A DNA stretch of 64,000 nt from Spongiibacter thalassae (GCF_012272835.1 NZ_JAAWWK010000001.1:310001-374000), one strand, 5' to 3'; shown: positions 1 through 9,381, numbered from the stretch's first letter. Translations and numbers: made by a program. Notes: generated by a model from the letters alone, not told the origin.

Positions 1-177
1 CTTTCGGTGATAGTAGAAGTGGGTATGCAGAATGGATTGCTGGCAATAGTCGTTGCAACGACGGTAATAGGTGATCCTCGGTTAGCGCTGTTCCCCTCGG
101 CGTACGGGATGATAAGCCTGCTTGTGGTTGGGCTCTTGTCGCTGCTATACACATACTTACAGCCGCGTACGCGTTAA
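1..177 (+). CDS. C-terminal fragment of a bile acid:sodium symporter (BASS)-like transporter
   Basis: The reading frame is open from base 1 and stops at TAA 175-177, giving 58 residues of a gene cut by the window edge. The fragment begins LSVIVEVGMQNGLLAIVVAT. The EVGMQN motif followed by a hydrophobic helix resembles the late transmembrane region of BASS/ACR3-type secondary transporters, and a second hydrophobic stretch ends shortly before the stop. These proteins usually move organic anions such as bile acids with sodium. The family call rests on one motif and the hydrophobic pattern, so the substrate is unknown. The next gene is convergent, and 178-435 shows no gene. Confidence 0.5.
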   Translation, partial: LSVIVEVGMQNGLLAIVVATTVIGDPRLALFPSAYGMISLLVVGLLSLLYTYLQPRTR

Positions 178-435
178 CTTCCAGTTCAAGGTAACTATTT
201 ATTGGGACTCCATCGCCACAGCTTTAAGCTGAGGTTGACGGTGCGTGATTTAAGAAGTAATAAAAGAACATCGATTTTCGTCTGTGGATGGCCCCGCTCG
301 AATTCAATCAGGTATTAGCTGATTTCCGCCGTCGCGCGCTCGGTCGACCCAGTGTGCATACTAAGCTTTGGTGCCAGACACCTGTGTCACGACGTGCAGG
401 TGGCTGGTTGTTGCTCAAGCAGCACTACTTAAGGG

Positions 436-2754
436 TCAATAAGCCCATTCTAACTTCGCGCCTGCTGACATGGGTGGCGCAACTGTTCCCAGCGTTCCGA
501 AGTCTGTTTGGTAGCGATTGTAGTAATATAATTCGTCGTTGAGATTTTTGCCGAACACAGTAAAGCGTATTCCGGTATCCTCGTGGAAATAGCTAAAACG
601 CGCGTTTATCAGGTAATACTCTGGCTGCTCGGCAACGTTTTGTGTGTCGTAGAAGTATCCTGAATTGTAGTAGCCGTCAACGACGCTCTCCAGCGTGCCT
701 CCCGGTACGGCGAAGGTATAGCTTAAACTGGCGTTAGCAGACCACTCTGGCGTTCTTACCGTACTATTTCCGGTTAAATCCAGTGTGTTGGTGTAAGTGC
801 CGGTCCCTGGTTCATATCCACTCGCATTTTTAAAATCCGTATATACACCGTCCAAATACGCCGCGCCTGCGTTAAACGCCAGTTGGTCTGTGATATGCCA
901 TGTCAGGTCAAACTCGGCGCCTTCGATCTCAAGGCCCCCGGCGTTTTCGAGCTGAGTGATGCCCCCTGAAAACAAGGAAATGAACTGTTGCTGGGAGTTT
1001 TGAACTTCATTGTGAAATATCGCCGCATTAAGTCGAACGGCGGAGTCAAACAACTCGGATTTCACGCCAAATTCGTAGGAGGTAACAACTTCGGGATGTA
1101 CGTAATTTGACGGTACAAGTATGTTGACAAGATTGAATGTACCGCTTTTGTAACCCTTTGCCCATGTCGTATAAATCAATAAGCTGTCGTTGGGCGCATA
1201 ATCCAATGTTGCTTTTGGAGAGAAATTTGTTTCCTCCTCGGAGAATGAAGAGGGATTGCAGCAAATAGTCTGCGACTGTGGGTCGTCGTCAAACTCCATT
1301 ACTGAAGACGTTTCTGAAATCGCTCGTTCTTCTTCCTGATAGCGACCACCAAGAGTCAGGCTCAGGGTGTCAGTCATCGCCCAGGTAGCTTGCCCAAAGA
1401 CTGAGGTTGATTTGGTCTTCATAAGACCAAACATCTGTAAAGTGGATTGTGGAATTAAATCCAGATCACTGAGGGCATCACCTAACGGGGGTATGGAAAC
1501 ATAGATTGAATCCGTAGAAAAAGGCGCCAACTGAGGGTTAAAACTCGCTTCACTCACATCCATATAGTAAGCACCTACTATCCACTCCAGCCATTCTGGC
1601 GCATCAGTTGACAGTAGTTGGATTTCCTGAGAAAAAGATTTTAGTATCGCAGTTCCATCAAATGCCGCGATAGGCATATTTGATCCATCAAAATCCGTCA
1701 GCGTGAAGTATTGGGTATCTTGCCAGCCACTGATTGACTTAAATGTCGCCCAGCCCAGATCGTATTCAATATTTAGAATACCGACGCTCACGTCGGTAGT
1801 GCTGTATTGTGGAGCATCAGTATGATCGTGGTAGGGGCTTGATGCGGGCGCTACGCCGGCAGTCGCTCCTGCCGGTTTCGCCTCGGCCACGGTCATATTA
1901 AACTTGCTGGTCTCGGATGATAATGCGTAATAGGTTAGCAATATTTCAAGTTCGTCAGTTGGCATCCACAGGAGTTTTGCTCGAAGCCCATCTTCTTTCG
2001 CGTCTTCCAGCTTCCCCTCAATTGGCGGGCCTTCATTTTTGTAGTAGTTTTCCGATCTATTCGCGATAATGCCAATGTTTGCCATCAAGCTTTCGGTTAT
2101 TGGCCCGCCCACGTTAGCCGAAAATCGAATATCTTCGAATCGCGCATAACTTCCGCTCAGCTCTGCGGTAAACTCTTCGGTAGGTGACTTCGTGGTGACG
2201 TTAATAGCGCCGCCCGTGGTGTTTCTCCCAAAAAGCGTACCTTGCGGCCCCTTCAAAATTTCCAGGCGTTCGATTGAGCCGAAAGATTGTGCCAGCCCGG
2301 CATTTAAGGGGAAATAAACGCCATCTACGTAGGTGGCGACACTTGCTTCACCATTCGGTAAAAAAACATCTGAACCGACTCCTCGAATATAGACCAGAGT
2401 AAAGCCGGTGATGGCGCTGTACGTCATGCCGGGGGTTATAGTGGGGAGGTCTATAGGGTCGTTGATTCCCTTGGCCGCCAGCAAGTCACCGGAAAAGGCC
2501 TGAATTGAAATGGGGACATCCTGAATGTTTTCTTCTCTTTTCTGGGCTGTGACCACAACCTCTTCTAGCAATCGATTTCTTATTTTAGGTGTATCGCTAT
2601 TGATGGGGCTTGTCTCTTGAGCAATGACTACAGATGCTGAAAGTAGTACCGTGGCGAAAATTATTCCAGGGATAGCACGTTCGGATACTGGTTTAGGGGC
2701 TGAATCAGTGAATGGTTCTGGCGCTGTGCCGAGTCTACTTTCCATAATTGCCAA
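436..2754 (-). CDS. TonB-dependent outer membrane receptor (paralogue 1 of 5)
   Basis: This 772-residue protein should be a ligand-gated outer membrane channel powered by TonB-ExbBD. A hydrophobic segment near residues 28-45 ending in A-Q fits a signal peptide, although the N-terminus before it is unusually long, so the true start could lie further in. The TonB box and plug begin at LLEEVVVTAQKREE, followed by the plug signature LKGPQGTLFGRNTTGGAIN. A 22-strand barrel follows, ending in the aromatic residue Y as expected for an outer membrane barrel. No siderophore-synthesis genes are near. The lipid-degradation context suggests uptake of a hydrophobic organic compound, but the ligand is inferred. 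A palindromic site lies 121 bases upstream at 2875-2890. Four close paralogues are in this window. Confidence 0.93.
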   Translation of the reverse strand: MAIMESRLGTAPEPFTDSAPKPVSERAIPGIIFATVLLSASVVIAQETSPINSDTPKIRNRLLEEVVVTAQKREENIQDVPISIQAFSGDLLAAKGINDPIDLPTITPGMTYSAITGFTLVYIRGVGSDVFLPNGEASVATYVDGVYFPLNAGLAQSFGSIERLEILKGPQGTLFGRNTTGGAINVTTKSPTEEFTAELSGSYARFEDIRFSANVGGPITESLMANIGIIANRSENYYKNEGPPIEGKLEDAKEDGLRAKLLWMPTDELEILLTYYALSSETSKFNMTVAEAKPAGATAGVAPASSPYHDHTDAPQYSTTDVSVGILNIEYDLGWATFKSISGWQDTQYFTLTDFDGSNMPIAAFDGTAILKSFSQEIQLLSTDAPEWLEWIVGAYYMDVSEASFNPQLAPFSTDSIYVSIPPLGDALSDLDLIPQSTLQMFGLMKTKSTSVFGQATWAMTDTLSLTLGGRYQEEERAISETSSVMEFDDDPQSQTICCNPSSFSEEETNFSPKATLDYAPNDSLLIYTTWAKGYKSGTFNLVNILVPSNYVHPEVVTSYEFGVKSELFDSAVRLNAAIFHNEVQNSQQQFISLFSGGITQLENAGGLEIEGAEFDLTWHITDQLAFNAGAAYLDGVYTDFKNASGYEPGTGTYTNTLDLTGNSTVRTPEWSANASLSYTFAVPGGTLESVVDGYYNSGYFYDTQNVAEQPEYYLINARFSYFHEDTGIRFTVFGKNLNDELYYYNRYQTDFGTLGTVAPPMSAGAKLEWAY

Positions 2755-2874
2755 TCTCGTTACTTTATTTTTATAGTGAAATTTTTATGGTGAAGATTAT
2801 GCTCGTGCCCCTGTTCTCACCTTAGGGTAGTTATGCTGGCAAGGTGAGGCTAGCAAAGTATTCTTTGTGATAGC

Positions 2875-2890
2875 TCGTCTATTGCGACGA
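2875..2890. promoter_or_regulatory. Palindromic operator candidate, TCGTCT-ATTG-CGACGA (one mismatch)
   Basis: This is a 16-base inverted repeat with four central bases, in the gap between the DHH gene and the TonB receptor gene transcribed away from it. It matches TCGTCG-N4-CGACGA sites at 29277, 34604, 35348 and 42820, apart from one mismatch in the left arm. Its position upstream of the receptor suggests a transcription-factor site. Confidence 0.45.
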
Positions 2891-2940
2891 TATTTCATTG
2901 CTAACAGGGGCCCGTTGTTGTTAATAATATTCTGCCATGT

Positions 2941-3900
2941 CTATCCGTAGCGCTTCTCAAACTCTTGCAGAAAACGATCGAGGTCGGCCTTTTCAAGATC
3001 ATTAATCCCCGCAGCACCGGCTCGTCCACCGCCTGTCGGAAACATTCTGCATAGTTCGTCTGCGCCGGACTTGTTCTCAAGTGGGGCGCGGATGCTGACC
3101 AGATAACTTCCTGTAGGCTTCTCGGTTAGTACCGCATGTGCTCGTTGCGGATATTGATTGGTAAGGTCGTTGCTAAAGACGCCGCTCACACGGCGTGCCC
3201 AGGGGGTGTCGGGAAGAACATAGACAGCAGTTTTGGATGAGTGGGAGAAAGGCCCCAGACTACCGGCGGCGTGCATGTCGCCCTCGTAGCCGTTTTTGAG
3301 TTTATTAAACGTCTTTGTTGAGCTGGAAATGAATTCCTGTGGCGTTTTAAAGCGAACGAGCTCTTTGAACAGATCTTCGGGTCGGTAATGCAGGTCTTCA
3401 AGGTTACTGCCGTATCCATTGTAATTAATATAAATACCCAGATTTTCGAGAGCTTCAAGGTCGGTGGTATTGATGTCACACTGTTTCGCAATGCGAATCG
3501 CTGACTGTTTGAGGTTGTCGCCGTAAGCGCCGACGAGTGCCCACTCAGCATACTTCCCTTTTAAATGGCCGTTTACCAGTAGACTCGTGCAAACATCTGC
3601 GGCGGTATTGATGTTGGCGTCCAGCCGGGCTGAATCCGGTATGTCTCCTGAGTAGTGGTGGTCGAAGTATTTAACTTCCACGCCGCTTTCCAGAAGCCGC
3701 TCCAGCGCCGAGCGGTTTTTGTCCATTGAAATGTCAAGCACTGTAACGGTGTCACCTGAAGTAGCAGTTACGCGATCCAGAAGTGCAATATCCCGTTTCA
3801 CGCCGGTGACCAGAGTACTCGTTCTGGGACAGTCCAAATGTAATTGTATCAGTGCGCAGATGCCGTCGGCATCTCCGTTAAAAACGTCGATAAAAGACAT
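2941..3900 (-). CDS. DHH family phosphoesterase
   Basis: This 319-residue protein has the DHH superfamily layout. An N-terminal motif NGDADG (residues 8-13) supplies metal-binding aspartates, a second aspartate motif VLDIS is near 54-58, and the naming motif FDHH is at 79-82. A C-terminal DHHA1-like domain ends with the glycine-rich substrate-binding GGGRAGAAGI near 290. Family members hydrolyse phosphodiester bonds using manganese: RecJ nuclease, nano-RNases, cyclic-dinucleotide phosphodiesterases and oligoribonucleases. The protein is too short for RecJ and has no obvious membrane or PAS domain, so a soluble small-substrate phosphoesterase fits best. It is transcribed toward the TonB receptor gene, 186 bases away, with no evident functional link. 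Confidence 0.82.
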   Translation of the reverse strand: MSFIDVFNGDADGICALIQLHLDCPRTSTLVTGVKRDIALLDRVTATSGDTVTVLDISMDKNRSALERLLESGVEVKYFDHHYSGDIPDSARLDANINTAADVCTSLLVNGHLKGKYAEWALVGAYGDNLKQSAIRIAKQCDINTTDLEALENLGIYINYNGYGSNLEDLHYRPEDLFKELVRFKTPQEFISSSTKTFNKLKNGYEGDMHAAGSLGPFSHSSKTAVYVLPDTPWARRVSGVFSNDLTNQYPQRAHAVLTEKPTGSYLVSIRAPLENKSGADELCRMFPTGGGRAGAAGINDLEKADLDRFLQEFEKRYG

Positions 3901-4545
3901 AACTTTTCCTCAAATTAATATGTTTATTTTCCGGCAGAAGCCTTGTTCGATAGACGCACGGCATGGGCACGTCGAGATGATGCCAATTCCGGGCCTGCGG
4001 CCGTCTTTCTTCTGGTCTATCCTGGCGGCCGCTGAATGACGGTCGGTTGTACGGGTTGTTGATGATAGGTCCGTCACAAAATCAGCGTTGACCGTTGCTG
4101 AGTTCAATTGTAAACTCACAAATATTGGATTGTCTATACCTATAATCCTGACTGAAGCTCAGAAGAACGTCTTACAAAAATGCCAATAAGAGTGCGTGAG
4201 AGCCGCGCTGGATTGTTTCTAACTTGTGGTTGGGTAAAGCAAGCTTGCCTTGGCTGGGAATAACGCGGCAGGGAATAACGCAGCGCCAGTCATCTGCTAA
4301 AAAAAGAATAAGTAAATTGATTGAAAAAAAGTAATCTAATTGACTATTGACATCATCCGCTAAGAGAGTTAGCTTGTTTTTAAATTAGTAGTTACTATTT
4401 TAGGTTTCAGCGAATAGTGTCTAAAGGTGGCGTTGCGAGTGTAAGTGCTGGTAATGATCGCTAGGCAGACGCTGGTAGCAGGGTCATTACTAATAAGGTG
4501 TAGGGCGAACCCCCAGCCCTTCTATAGATTCCTGAGGAGCTTGCA
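3901..4545. other. Intergenic region, no gene seen
   Basis: This 645-base divergent region separates the DHH gene (minus) from module A (plus). No frame has a convincing coding signature. There are short direct repeats of GGGAATAACGC around 4256-4282. From about 4300 the sequence becomes AT-rich, which suits promoters for the module. Confidence 0.5.
4347..4375 (+). promoter_or_regulatory. Weak sigma70-like promoter candidate for module A
   Basis: A perfect -35 hexamer TTGACA (4347-4352) is followed after 17 bases by TAGCTT (4370-4375), which matches only half of the -10 consensus. It lies about 170 bases before the first module A gene in AT-rich sequence. It is a candidate only. Confidence 0.28.
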
Positions 4546-5364
4546 ATGACAAGTACTGATATACCACTCACAAGCAGCAACGATGTGTACGTTGATGATG
4601 AAAAAATTACTATCAAAGGTAAAAAGCTAAGTAACACCCAGTTGCTGCATTTAGCGTGTATTCTGACGGGTATTCCCTTCCTTATAATGCTATTCGGCGG
4701 CTCATGGGCCATCGCCGATTTTATTCCGGCGCATTCTCCGAGTGCGAGCGCAGAAGTCATTGCGGCGTTTTACCGTGAGAATGTCTTGGCGATTCGCTTT
4801 GGCCTCGCGCTGGCATTCCTCGGATTTAGTTTTATTCTGCCAATCGGCTCTGTTATTGCCGCTCAAACCAGAAGAATCGAGGGCGTTTCTCCGGTACTGA
4901 GTAATATTCAGATCGCTTCTTTCTCGTCGGGTTCTCTTGTTTTTATTACCACATGGATCTGCTGGCTAACCGCGGCATTCCGCCCGGAGAGAGACGACCA
5001 GCTTATATATCTGTTAAATGATCTGGGTTGGGTATTCTTCGTTACTACATTTATTGCGTACACTGTCTGGAACTTCGCCATTGGTATTGCAATTCTGTTC
5101 GATAACCGTGAAGAACCAATTTATCCCCGCTGGGTGGGATATTTCAATGTGTTCGTTGGCGTATCCTTCGTTCCTGATATCTGCACGCCATTTTTCCACA
5201 CCGGACCGTTTGCCTGGGATGGAATATTTACCTTCTATATACCCTATTTCACATTCTTTATCTGGGTCCTGGTGATGATGTGGTCCACGTCAAAGGCAAT
5301 CATCAACGACAAGAATTTGCAGTCAGACAATAAAGACTGTCTGGTGGATGCGAGAGCGCGCTAA
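4546..5364 (+). CDS. Multi-pass membrane protein of unknown function, first gene of module A
   Basis: This 272-residue protein is a polytopic inner-membrane protein with about six hydrophobic helices, starting near residues 32-52, 82-102, 120-140, 160-182, 196-212 and 222-245. Polar tails lie at both ends. I do not recognise a named family. Proline and aromatic residues are frequent in the loop before the last helix (PDICTPFFHTGPFAWDG). GAGGAG lies eight bases before the ATG and supports this start. The gene is 45 bases upstream of a COX3/NorE-like gene in the same direction, so an operon with that subunit and the COX4-like gene is likely. It may be a membrane partner of those subunits. Confidence 0.75.
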   Translation: MTSTDIPLTSSNDVYVDDEKITIKGKKLSNTQLLHLACILTGIPFLIMLFGGSWAIADFIPAHSPSASAEVIAAFYRENVLAIRFGLALAFLGFSFILPIGSVIAAQTRRIEGVSPVLSNIQIASFSSGSLVFITTWICWLTAAFRPERDDQLIYLLNDLGWVFFVTTFIAYTVWNFAIGIAILFDNREEPIYPRWVGYFNVFVGVSFVPDICTPFFHTGPFAWDGIFTFYIPYFTFFIWVLVMMWSTSKAIINDKNLQSDNKDCLVDARAR

Positions 5365-5409
5365 GCATTGCTTCTCGGGAAAAATTATAATTGGATTTGA
5401 GGAATTGAT

Positions 5410-6027
5410 ATGAGCATTGGAGAAGGTACCCTCTCAAGCAGCTACCTTAAGCTGGGTAAGTTGAAAGAAAAGCCGACGAGTATTCCGGGCGAAGGTGGTA
5501 TATGGGTGTTTCTGTTTGGTGATCTTTCTATATTTACCGCGCTATTTGGTTCATGGATGTACTATCGAGCCTATAACGTTGAAGAGTTCCTAACTTCGCA
5601 GGCAACTCTGAGCGAAACATTGGCAACGCTGAATACTATATTGTTGTTGATGAGTTCCTGGTGCGTGGTGATGGCTATCGAATCCGCGCGATCGCAAAAG
5701 TTGGTTCAAGCGCGGCAGCTATTGATCGGCGCAGCTTCATGTGGGATAGGGTTTTCAGTGGTGAAAATATACGAGTATTGGACGAAGTTCGATGCCGGAA
5801 TAACCATTGTAACCAATGATTTCTACATGCTTTATTTTATGGCGACCGGGATGCATTTCATCCATGTCATTATAGGCCTTTGTGTGCTCGGCTTGATGTG
5901 GCTCCAGCTGACCAAAAGTAGAGTGGGGGAGCGTGAAATTAAATTCCTGGAAACAGGTGCCACGTACTGGCATATGGTTGACCTGCTTTGGATTATCCTT
6001 TTTCCACTTATTTACTTAATGGGGTGA
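5410..6027 (+). CDS. Cytochrome c oxidase subunit III / NorE-like membrane protein
   Basis: This 205-residue protein has five transmembrane helices, the length and fold of short COX3 relatives such as NorE rather than the seven-helix oxidase subunit. COX3 hallmarks include GIWVFLFGDLSIF near 29-41, TGMHFIHVIIGL near 146-157, and the C-terminal YWHMVDLLWIILFPLIYL. COX3 and NorE carry no redox cofactor; they stabilise or help assemble a catalytic subunit. No COX1, NorB or NorC is encoded in the window, so its partner is unknown. The gene sits between a membrane protein gene and a COX4-like gene four bases downstream. A close paralogue is at 39386-40024. Confidence 0.87.
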   Translation: MSIGEGTLSSSYLKLGKLKEKPTSIPGEGGIWVFLFGDLSIFTALFGSWMYYRAYNVEEFLTSQATLSETLATLNTILLLMSSWCVVMAIESARSQKLVQARQLLIGAASCGIGFSVVKIYEYWTKFDAGITIVTNDFYMLYFMATGMHFIHVIIGLCVLGLMWLQLTKSRVGEREIKFLETGATYWHMVDLLWIILFPLIYLMG

Positions 6028-6031
6028 GTAA

Positions 6032-6337
6032 ATGAAAGACCTGATAATGAACAGACAGAGTGCGACGCTATTCGTACTTGGCTCGGCAACCGCACTGTCC
6101 TGGGTTGTAAGTGAGATGTCGAGAGTTGATGTTGGCGCGATCTCATTTGGCGCAGTGTGTATGTTAATGGTAGTGACTTTTATTAAAGTGAAAATCGTGA
6201 TGTCAAACTTTATGGAAGTGTCACACGGGCCATTTGTTCTTAAGACTGCTTGTAATATTTGGTTATTTGTGTCGCTGTCTACAATTTTAGTCATGTATTG
6301 GCTTACGTCAACCGGGAATATGATATTCCTGAGCTAG
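6032..6337 (+). CDS. Prokaryotic cytochrome c oxidase subunit IV / NorF-like small membrane protein
   Basis: This 101-residue protein has three hydrophobic helices, typical of the COX4_pro/NorF family. The characteristic middle segment FIKVKIVMSNFMEVSHGP corresponds to the 'K(A/V)...FMEv.h.P' signature seen also in the paralogue at 39060-39344. These subunits accompany COX3/NorE and have an accessory role. The start is four bases after the stop of the COX3-like gene and uses GGGGTGAG within that overlap as ribosome binding site; an internal ATG at 6047 is possible. It is probably the last gene of a three-gene unit, since a strong inverted repeat follows at 6361. Confidence 0.8.
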   Translation: MKDLIMNRQSATLFVLGSATALSWVVSEMSRVDVGAISFGAVCMLMVVTFIKVKIVMSNFMEVSHGPFVLKTACNIWLFVSLSTILVMYWLTSTGNMIFLS

Positions 6338-6360
6338 GTGCAGGGATAAGGGCGATACGA

Positions 6361-6419
6361 ACGCGCTTTTCGAATTCTCTACATCCTTATGTTGTGATTT
6401 AGTTTGACGAAAAGCGCGT
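6361..6419. repeat. Perfect 12-base inverted repeat downstream of the COX4-like gene
   Basis: ACGCGCTTTTCG (6361-6372) and its exact reverse complement (6408-6419) are separated by 35 bases. The structure lies 23 bases after the stop of the COX4-like gene. No T-run follows on the plus strand, so it is not a clear intrinsic terminator. It could stabilise the message end or bind a regulator. The rest of 6420-6730 is AT-rich with no gene. Confidence 0.6.
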
Positions 6420-6733
6420 GCACACCCCATATGTAAGGGTAGAAAAATACGACCCGATCAGGAATAAAGGCGGTAAGAATCTATCGCTCTGTATGTAAGC
6501 TTTAAAGGGTCGGAAAAGTATATTTCAAGAATGTTTTGTAAATAATATTTTAGCTAAATTAATAGAATATAAGTCTAAAAATTATGTTTGCCTGCGGTCG
6601 AATTGCCGATCTATAAATTTACTTTTGTTTGGGTTGGGCGTTAAGAGGCATATGGGTGATTGCGATTGGCTTATTAATTGAATGAATTATTTCTTTGTCG
6701 TTTTGTCGCGGCTAATAGGTAGGAGTGTTTGGT

Positions 6734-9037
6734 ATGAAGAGTATAAAAATAGGTATGTTCGCATGCGTGGCGGCGATGGTTCCGTACGCCGCGTACGCTC
6801 AGAATGTCAATGGTGAGGCGAGCAGCGCGGAGCCTTTGAAAAGAAAATCGACCAGCAGGGTGCTTGAAGAGGTAATGGTAACCGCTCAGAAGCGAGAGGA
6901 ATCCATGGCGAGTGTTCCGATTTCGGTTTCGGCTCACTCCGGTGAAAAGCTGGAAGCGCTTGGGGTAGACGACATTCAGGGGTTGCCCTCCATCACTCCG
7001 GGTTTGCAGATTGAAAATCTCGTCGGTTACACCATTATATTCCTGCGGGGCGTCGGCTCGGACATATTTCTTCCCTCCGCTGATAGTAGCGTGGCGACCT
7101 ACATAGATGGAATATACACCCCATTCGCGCATGGTCTGGCTCAGGATCTGGGTAAGATCAGCAGAATTGAGGTGTTGAAAGGCCCACAGGGTACGTTGTT
7201 TGGTCGAAACACTACCGGTGGTGCGATCAACACTATCACTGAAAAGCCCAGTGACGAGTTTTATTTTTCCTTGGGAATTGATAAAGGTAATTACGATCGC
7301 GAAAACTATAAAGCCTATATTGCCGGCCCTCTGACAGAGAACATTAAAGCGGGACTGTCGGTATTTAGAAATGGCGAGGAAAGTTACTATAACAGGCCCG
7401 CGGATGCACAAACGCAGGAGCCGTTTGGCGACGATGTCTCCAGAGGTTTCCAGGTACGCGTTACCTGGGATATATCAGACACAATGGATATCACCGCGAC
7501 GACACTGCAGTCTCGGTTCGATGGTGTTACGCAACAGTTGCTAACCTCGAAAGAGACGCGTCCGACTTTTCAGGCGATTCTGCAGAATAGGGACGCCTAT
7601 GAGGCAGACCCGGACGACCCGGTTTTTGGTAAAAACGTGAATGAATTGTCATATCTGGAATACAACTGGGCGTCGGAATTGCCGTTTGATACCAAGCTGC
7701 TTGCCAGTTACCAAAGTATAAGAACCGACTTCAGTGTTGATTTCGATGGAGACAATGCGCCTTTAGCGAGATTTGCCCCCACTGATCAGGGCGCGCGGTA
7801 TGTCACCGCAGAGGCGCAACTTATCTCTAATGAGAACTCGTGGAACTCAGACGAGCTAAAGTGGATCGCAGGCTATTTCTTCTATCGGCAACGAGAAGCC
7901 GGATTCCGGAATATCGAACTTGCCGTAGCGGGTAGCGCTACCGATATAGCAGCCCCGGTATTAGTGCCGCTGGCTACTATTGCAGGTGCGGCTGGAGTGC
8001 CGCTACCCGCAAGTGGCACGGTGTATTTTAATGGGCTGGTCGACACAGATGCTCATGCCGTATTTTCGGAAGTCACTCAAAACCTGTTCCAGGATAGAGT
8101 CGGCATTACTCTGGGTGCGCGTTATCAAACCGAGTTGAAGAAAATCACTCAGTCTGAACTTGGCTTTGTTGGCGGAGATGGCACGAATTCAGAACCCCTT
8201 ATTGAATATGAGCCAGACGAAAGAGACAGCGACGATGAAAGCTTCAAGTTAACTATAGATTACCGCCTTGATAATGGCTTGATATTTTTTACAGGATCGA
8301 AAGGCGTGAAATCGGGCGCGTTTCAGGTCGCTAATATCACCACTGAGCCTGAGTTTGTTGAGCCCGAAAAGGCCAACTCTCTTGAGGTAGGCGCCAAGCT
8401 AGAGCTATTTGATAGTGCGTTACGCATGAATTTCGGTGTGTTCAAGAACGAAGTTGATAACGTTCAGGTGGCAATAATTGCATTGCAAAATGGTGGTGCA
8501 ATAAGTTTTGAAAACGCTGGTGCGGCAGAAATAAAAGGCGCCGATGGGGATTTCCTTTGGGTGCCATTTATGGAGGCAGTTCCAGGTTTTGTGGTAAGTG
8601 GCTCTTTCTCCTATCTCGACGGGGTATATACCGATTATCAGAATGCCTCAGGGTTTAATGAAGTAGGCACTTTTGCGAGTCGTACTGAGGATTACACAGG
8701 AAACAGAACAGTAAGAACTCCGGAGTGGAGTTATAACTTTGGCATGAATTATTCATTCTTTGCTTTGGGGGGCGAGTTTGAACTGGGTGCGGGTTATTAC
8801 TTTAACGATGGATTCTTTTTTGATGCACAAAATGCTGCCGTTCAACCTCAGTACTCTTTAGTGAATGCGCAGATCTCTTACTACCATGAAGACACCAAAA
8901 TAAGAGTTACCGGATACGGTTCTAACCTTGAGGGGTCAGAATACTTCTCAAGTCGCTTCCCCGTTGATTTCAATATCAGTGGCCGCTACGCGCCGCCAAA
9001 AATGTACGGTGTGCGTTTGAAGTGGGAGGCGTTCTAG
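6734..9037 (+). CDS. TonB-dependent outer membrane receptor (paralogue 2 of 5)
   Basis: This 767-residue receptor has a clear signal peptide ending AAYAQ near residue 23. A plug begins with the LEEVMVTAQKREE box, contains LKGPQGTLFGRNTTGGAIN, and leads into a beta barrel that ends in phenylalanine. AGGAG at 6721-6725 lies eight bases before the ATG at 6734, favouring it over the GTG at 6725. It is the outer-membrane importer embedded in module A, between the COX3/COX4-like genes and two DUF1214 genes, so it likely imports the module's substrate. It shares the motif RGVGSDIFLPSADSSVATY with the other four receptors. Confidence 0.93.
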   Translation: MKSIKIGMFACVAAMVPYAAYAQNVNGEASSAEPLKRKSTSRVLEEVMVTAQKREESMASVPISVSAHSGEKLEALGVDDIQGLPSITPGLQIENLVGYTIIFLRGVGSDIFLPSADSSVATYIDGIYTPFAHGLAQDLGKISRIEVLKGPQGTLFGRNTTGGAINTITEKPSDEFYFSLGIDKGNYDRENYKAYIAGPLTENIKAGLSVFRNGEESYYNRPADAQTQEPFGDDVSRGFQVRVTWDISDTMDITATTLQSRFDGVTQQLLTSKETRPTFQAILQNRDAYEADPDDPVFGKNVNELSYLEYNWASELPFDTKLLASYQSIRTDFSVDFDGDNAPLARFAPTDQGARYVTAEAQLISNENSWNSDELKWIAGYFFYRQREAGFRNIELAVAGSATDIAAPVLVPLATIAGAAGVPLPASGTVYFNGLVDTDAHAVFSEVTQNLFQDRVGITLGARYQTELKKITQSELGFVGGDGTNSEPLIEYEPDERDSDDESFKLTIDYRLDNGLIFFTGSKGVKSGAFQVANITTEPEFVEPEKANSLEVGAKLELFDSALRMNFGVFKNEVDNVQVAIIALQNGGAISFENAGAAEIKGADGDFLWVPFMEAVPGFVVSGSFSYLDGVYTDYQNASGFNEVGTFASRTEDYTGNRTVRTPEWSYNFGMNYSFFALGGEFELGAGYYFNDGFFFDAQNAAVQPQYSLVNAQISYYHEDTKIRVTGYGSNLEGSEYFSSRFPVDFNISGRYAPPKMYGVRLKWEAF

Positions 9038-9071
9038 GTGACAACTCTTTAACTAAAGCTGTCGGACTATC

Positions 9072-9106
9072 GCGAGGCTGTGTACTAAAAGCTTGTATAG
9101 CCTCGC
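9072..9106. terminator. Hairpin downstream of TonB receptor, possible terminator
   Basis: GCGAGGCTGT (9072-9081) pairs with ATAGCCTCGC (9097-9106) over ten positions including one G-T pair, with a 15-base loop. It starts 35 bases after the stop of the receptor gene. There is no T-run after it, so factor-independent termination is uncertain. Confidence 0.4.
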
Positions 9107-9209
9107 AAAGGCAGTATAGCGGTATCAAGTTGATCGGTTCCAATGCGTGATTTGCTCAAGGGTTGTCGTTCATGCGTAGGCTATCTTCCCTTGTAGGCAT
9201 TATGAAAGG

Positions 9210-9247
9210 CGCTATTTCATCGCTCCTGGATCAGACGGGAAATAGCG
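9210..9247. repeat. Nine-base perfect inverted repeat
   Basis: CGCTATTTC (9210-9218) and GAAATAGCG (9239-9247) are separated by 20 bases in the 394-base gap between the TonB receptor gene and the DUF1214 genes. Its function is unknown. It is followed by a short AT-rich stretch but no clear T-run. Confidence 0.45.
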
Positions 9248-9350
9248 TTGAAATTAAATAGACACAGTATTTTTTATGTGTTTAAAATTGAACTCATGGC
9301 GTAAGCGTAGTTTTCAGCTTTCATGCATGTCGCATACAGTGTTGTTTGAA

Positions 9351-9381
9351 GGCCGATCGCTACACGGTGATCAGATCGGCC
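9351..9381. promoter_or_regulatory. Inverted repeat GGCCGATC...GATCGGCC before the DUF1214 pair
   Basis: Two perfect eight-base arms (9351-9358, 9374-9381) are separated by 15 bases and end 50 bases before the start at 9432. The position fits either an operator or a leader hairpin for the DUF1214-sulfotransferase unit. Confidence 0.4.

Noticed and set aside
288-542. Possible 84-residue gene on the plus strand
   Set aside because: It overlaps the end of the TonB receptor gene on the other strand, has no family signature and no ribosome binding site.
3910-4119. Possible 69-residue gene on the minus strand upstream of the DHH gene
   Set aside because: It has no recognisable motif and low-complexity composition, and lies in the probable promoter region.
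5410-6337. Calling the COX3/COX4-like genes part of a cytochrome c oxidase or NO reductase
   Set aside because: No COX1, COX2, NorB or NorC gene is present anywhere in the window, so only the subunit family can be stated.
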